From Actinomycetota bacterium (GTDB lineage Bacteria; Actinomycetota; Thermoleophilia; Miltoncostaeales; Miltoncostaeaceae): DNA of 24,486 nt. Positions 21,855 through 24,486 of this stretch are shown here, in pieces. Position numbers and translations under genes: made by a program. Location of the stretch: assembly GCA_005800465.1 (NCBI GenBank), contig SYFI01000152.1, positions 1-24,486 on the forward strand, written 5' to 3'. The first letter of the stretch is position 1; every line of letters starts with the position of its first letter. The notes under the pieces are model-generated. The model was not told the origin of the DNA, searched no databases, and saw nothing but the letters and a program-made list of their open reading frames with translations.

Positions 21855-23462
21855 GTGCGCAAGTGGTCGGCAATCATCATTCTTGGGCTGGCAGACTTCA
21901 TCATGGTGCTTGACGGCACTGTCATGAACGTGTCGATCACGACCGTCGTGCGCGACCTCGACACAACGGTGCAGGCCATGCAGTTGGCCATCGCCACATT
22001 CGCGCTGACCATGGCGGCATTCATGCTCACGGGTGCGGCCATCGGCGACCGGCTTGGCCGCAGGCGAACATTCGTCATCGGGCTCTGTATTTACGCCGTG
22101 GGTTCGTTCCTCACCGCGATCGCCCCTGGGTTCACCATGCTGTTCATCGGCTGGTCGGTGATTGAGGGCCTTGGCGCCGTGCTGGTGATCCCGGCCGTCG
22201 CCGCACTGGCCGCCGCCAACTATCAAGGCCGTGATCGCGCCATCGCCTACGGCATCCTGGGCGGTATCGCCGGAGCCGCCGCGGCTGCCGGTCCGCTCAT
22301 CGGCGGCTGGGTTACCACGTACTTCTCGTGGCGCTGGGTGTTTGCCGCCGAGACCGTCATCATTCTCGTGGCCATCCTCCCGCTGGTGCGACAGATCGGC
22401 GACGGCGCCCGCCGTCCGGCGAAGAGCCGGTTCGACCTGGTCGGAGTCGCGCTGTCAGCGCTGGCGATGGGCCTGATTGTGCTCGCCCTGGTCAGCGCCA
22501 GCTCGTGGGGACTGATCGAGCCCATCGACCCGCCGTTCACCATCGCCGGCTTCTCGCCCGTCATCCCCATCGTCATGGTGGGCCTCTTCGTCGGCTGGGC
22601 ATTCATGCGATGGGAGGCCCGTGTGAATGCAAAGGGGCACACCCCGCTCCTCGGCACCGACCTCCTCCAGATCCCGGTGCTGCGCGCGGGGCTCGGATCA
22701 ACCATGGTCATGTACTTTATCGTCGCTGGCTCCTTCTTCATCCTGCCGCTCTACCTGCAGACCGTGCTCGGGCTTGACGCGCTGGGATCGGGTCTGCGCA
22801 TCCTCCCCATGTCGCTCGCGTTGTTCGTCCTGGCGCTTGTGGGCTCGCGCCTGTCGGCACGCATCTCTCCACGCACGCTCGTGCAGGTGGGTCTGGCGCT
22901 CGGTATCATTGGCGTTGCCCTGCTCATGACCAGCCTCGGCCCCGAACTCACCGGACCCCGCTTTGCCATCGCCATGACCATCCTCGGTGCCGGACTCGGG
23001 CTCGCCTTCTCGCAGTTGGGAAACGTCAACCTGTCGGCCGCCGACATCACGCGAAGTAGCGAGGTGGGTGGCCTGCAGGGCACGATGCAGAATCTGGGCA
23101 TGTCACTGGGCACCGCCCTGGCGGGCACCGTGCTGTTTATCGGGCTGGCCACCACGTTCCAGACCCAACTGTCGGGCCAGCCGGCCGTCAACCAGCAACT
23201 CACCCAGCAGGCGGCAGCGGCCACCGCGAGCGGCATCGCCGTGGTACCGGCATCAGACGTGCAGACCGTTGCCACCAACGCCGGTCTGCCGCCAGACGAG
23301 GTGGATGCCGTGGTCACCGCGTACTCCGATGCCAAGCTGCAGTCGCTGCGAGCCGCCCTTGCCATCGTGGCCATCGTCGGTCTCTTCGGCCTGTTGCTGA
23401 CCCGACGCCTGCCAAGTGCGCCCCTCACCGACTCTCCTGCCGCAGCAGGAACCCCCCTGTGA
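21855..23462 (+). CDS. DHA2-family (14-TM) MFS drug-efflux transporter
   Basis: 535 residues, the length of the EmrB/QacA branch of proton-driven drug exporters. TM1 carries LADFIMVLDGTVMNVSITTV (12-31), the family motif D1 (LDxTxxNVAL-like). Motif A is GAAIGDRLGRRRTF (60-73), and the antiporter motif C region is GGIAGAAAAAGPLIGGW. A long extracytoplasmic segment near QLSGQPAVNQQLTQQAAAAT precedes the last helix and is typical of DHA2 proteins. It likely exports hydrophobic compounds across the cytoplasmic membrane; there is no membrane-fusion partner gene. The start is GTG 21855, directly preceded by a -10-like site. No regulator gene adjoins it on this strand. Confidence 0.92.
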   Translation: MRKWSAIIILGLADFIMVLDGTVMNVSITTVVRDLDTTVQAMQLAIATFALTMAAFMLTGAAIGDRLGRRRTFVIGLCIYAVGSFLTAIAPGFTMLFIGWSVIEGLGAVLVIPAVAALAAANYQGRDRAIAYGILGGIAGAAAAAGPLIGGWVTTYFSWRWVFAAETVIILVAILPLVRQIGDGARRPAKSRFDLVGVALSALAMGLIVLALVSASSWGLIEPIDPPFTIAGFSPVIPIVMVGLFVGWAFMRWEARVNAKGHTPLLGTDLLQIPVLRAGLGSTMVMYFIVAGSFFILPLYLQTVLGLDALGSGLRILPMSLALFVLALVGSRLSARISPRTLVQVGLALGIIGVALLMTSLGPELTGPRFAIAMTILGAGLGLAFSQLGNVNLSAADITRSSEVGGLQGTMQNLGMSLGTALAGTVLFIGLATTFQTQLSGQPAVNQQLTQQAAAATASGIAVVPASDVQTVATNAGLPPDEVDAVVTAYSDAKLQSLRAALAIVAIVGLFGLLLTRRLPSAPLTDSPAAAGTPL

Positions 23463-23520
23463 CGCCGATCCGATCGCTTCCGGCAATCCCCTTAAATGCG
23501 CGCAGCGCATCAACGCCCGC

Positions 23521-23542
23521 TGCCGCGGCCCGATCCGCGGCA
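23521..23542 (+). terminator. Hairpin after the DHA2 transporter gene
   Basis: TGCCGCGG and CCGCGGCA form a perfect 8-bp stem around CCCGAT. A smaller ATGCGC-GCA-GCGCAT hairpin lies at 23496-23510. Neither has a T-run. They lie in the 132-bp gap after the transporter and before the SRPBCC gene, consistent with a terminator of the actinobacterial, T-poor kind. Confidence 0.4.
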
Positions 23543-23594
23543 TGTCATCTGAACGCCAGTTCGCTGGCAGACGCCACTCGCGAAGGAGACTCCC

Positions 23595-23996
23595 ATGGGT
23601 TCTGAGTTTGAGGTCGTGCTCGACGTGCAGGCATCACCCGCCGAGGCGTGGGCCGTGGTGGGCGACCCGTGCGGTGTCACCCGCTGGTACCGGCTCTACA
23701 CGTCGTGCACCCTTGAGGGCAATACACGCACACTCGAGCGCGCTGACGGGGCGGTTGTTGTGGAGGACCTGCTCTCCCGGGACGACGACGACATGTCGTA
23801 TTCGTACGCCGTCGCGGCGGGACTCCCGCTGGCCGAGCACGAGGCCTCGTTCCGGGTAGATGCCCAGGGCGGCGGGTCGCGCATCACCTGGCGCACCCGG
23901 GCCGTGCATGAGGACCCCTCCATCGATATGGAGGACCGCCTGGCCGATCGCCAGCGCGAGGCCCTCGAAGGGCTCCGGGCACTGCTCGACGACTGA
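23595..23996 (+). CDS. SRPBCC (START/Bet v1-like) family protein
   Basis: 133 residues. It begins FEVVLDVQASPAEAWAVVGDPCGVTRWY, the characteristic SRPBCC opening of a strand, a helix with 'AWxVVxD' and a Trp after it. A beta sheet follows (TRTLERADGAVVVEDLL, ASFRVDAQGGGSRITWRTRAV), and a long C-terminal helix ends RQREALEGLRALLDD. The fold makes a hydrophobic ligand cavity, and members bind lipids or act as cyclases. The ligand here is unknown. The start is well fixed by AAGGAG at 23583-23588 with a 6-nt spacer to the ATG, so this gene is translated from a leadered mRNA, unlike many neighbours. Confidence 0.88.
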   Translation: MGSEFEVVLDVQASPAEAWAVVGDPCGVTRWYRLYTSCTLEGNTRTLERADGAVVVEDLLSRDDDDMSYSYAVAAGLPLAEHEASFRVDAQGGGSRITWRTRAVHEDPSIDMEDRLADRQREALEGLRALLDD

Positions 23997-24066
23997 GCCG
24001 CATTCTTCAGTGGTTCTTCGGTTTCTCTTGCCGTGCCCTGACATTGCGAATGCATCACGGGGATGC

Positions 24067-24088
24067 GCGGATCACATTCGTGGTCCGC
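24067..24088 (+). terminator. 9-bp hairpin between the SRPBCC gene and the response regulator
   Basis: GCGGATCAC and GTGGTCCGC pair over nine positions with one U-G wobble around an ATTC loop. It is followed by AAACCCCC rather than a T-run. It may be a terminator of the SRPBCC gene or a structure in the leader of the downstream tiny ORF/response regulator. The remaining bases of the 200-bp gap (23997-24196) show no clear promoter. Confidence 0.3.
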
Positions 24089-24116
24089 AAACCCCCGTGA
24101 ACGCCGGAGGACAGAG

Positions 24117-24200
24117 GTGAAGACCGGAACAAAGCGCATCGCTGGTCTCGCGCCGTCGGCGGCCCCCCAGGTGTCCGGTACGGCAGACTCGTCCCCATGA
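24117..24200 (+). CDS. Possible 27-residue ORF coupled to the response regulator
   Basis: A GTG at 24117 preceded by GGAGG (24106-24110) with a 6-nt spacer opens a 27-codon frame (starts MKTGTKRIAGLAP, ends GTADSSP). Its TGA overlaps the ATG of the response regulator (ATGA). No family is recognised. The strong ribosome-binding site and coupled stop argue for translation. The small size leaves it uncertain, and it may serve only to bring ribosomes to the regulator gene. Confidence 0.35.
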   Translation: MKTGTKRIAGLAPSAAPQVSGTADSSP

Positions 24201-24486
24201 GAGTTCTGGTGGTGGACGATGAGGAGGCAGTGCGTACCGCTGTACGGCGGGCCCTGACCCTCGCAGGCTATGAGGTGGAGATGGCAGCAGATGGCGAGGA
24301 GGCCCTCGCGTCGCTGGCCGAGCGGGCACCCGACGCCATCGTGCTCGACATCCTGATGCCCGGGGTCGATGGCATTGAGGTGTGCAGGCGCCTGCGGGCC
24401 GCTGGCGATCACACGCCGGTACTCATGCTCACTGCGCGCGATGCGGTGGGCGACAGAGTGGCCGGTCTCGATGCCGGGGCCGACGA
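24197..24486 (+). CDS. Two-component response regulator, receiver domain, cut by the right edge
   Basis: About 96 codons are visible, all within a CheY-like receiver domain. It opens MRVLVVDDEEAVR with the acidic pair, has the phospho-acceptor Asp in IVLDILMPGVDG, then VLMLTARD with the switch Thr, and ends at AGLDAGADD. The wording closely follows OmpR-type regulators of the actinobacterial MprA group, so a winged-helix output domain and an adjacent sensor kinase are expected beyond the edge. The ATG at 24197 overlaps the stop of the 27-codon ORF and has no Shine-Dalgarno of its own. A weak CAGACT lies 7 nt upstream and could instead serve as a -10 for a leaderless message. Confidence 0.92.
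   Translation, partial: MRVLVVDDEEAVRTAVRRALTLAGYEVEMAADGEEALASLAERAPDAIVLDILMPGVDGIEVCRRLRAAGDHTPVLMLTARDAVGDRVAGLDAGAD

Overview
This is a strongly GC-rich, densely packed bacterial chromosome segment. It most likely comes from an actinomycetote. The indications are a CBS-less GuaB3-type IMP dehydrogenase, a DEDD-exonuclease/GIY-YIG fusion protein, a short actinobacterial-style MutY, frequent GTG starts and many starts without a Shine-Dalgarno sequence. The secreted beta-propeller protein ends in an Arg-rich 'RAGRYQVRV'-like beta domain of the kind I associate with Thermoleophilia/Solirubrobacteria, so that class is my best guess. It is an inference only. I see no tRNA, rRNA, IS element, phage gene or CRISPR array. 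Apart from the two edges, the window looks like ordinary core and near-core chromosome.

Layout. (1) Positions 1-4477, minus strand: a D-Ala-D-Ala carboxypeptidase, a PfkB sugar kinase, guaB3 and guaA (cut by the left edge) form a compact cluster. (2) 4547-6967, plus: a CtpE-like P-type ATPase. (3) 6968-9840, minus: an operon of four genes (membrane protein, CxxC-repeat protein, beta-hydroxyacid dehydrogenase, GST-like protein), mostly joined by 4-bp overlaps. (4) 9937-10602, plus: phoU. (5) 10599-13948, minus: a DNA-maintenance cluster (DEDD exonuclease/GIY-YIG fusion, mutY, MutT-like Nudix) ending in a 59-residue gene with a near-perfect Shine-Dalgarno. (6) 14051-14551, plus: a MarR regulator, convergent with a secreted amidase (14548-15561, minus). 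(7) 15661-17912, plus: a secreted TolB-like propeller protein and a small PH-like protein, convergent with a VOC protein (17914-18276, minus). (8) 18367-23462, plus: an Arg-rich upstream ORF and an APC permease fused to a universal-stress domain, then two MFS transporters. (9) 23595-24486, plus: an SRPBCC protein, a tiny ORF and the start of an OmpR-type response regulator cut by the right edge.

How the genes fit together. MutY and the MutT-like hydrolase are the two nucleotide/DNA arms of 8-oxoguanine defence, and they sit behind a nuclease fusion. Cell-wall genes (carboxypeptidase, amidase) and envelope transporters make up much of the rest.

The most striking overall pattern is regulatory. 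At most transcription-unit heads a TANNNT-type -10 hexamer lies only 6-9 nt upstream of the start codon with no Shine-Dalgarno, the layout expected for leaderless mRNAs. Genes inside operons, and a few with true leaders (guaB3, the VOC gene, the SRPBCC gene, the 59-aa gene), have Shine-Dalgarno-like sequences. The best candidates for something undescribed are the Arg/His-rich leader ORF before the permease, the duplicated CxxC-motif protein, the 59-aa gene at the end of the mutY cluster, the GIY-YIG domain with altered active-site residues, and the 27-aa ORF coupled to the response regulator.
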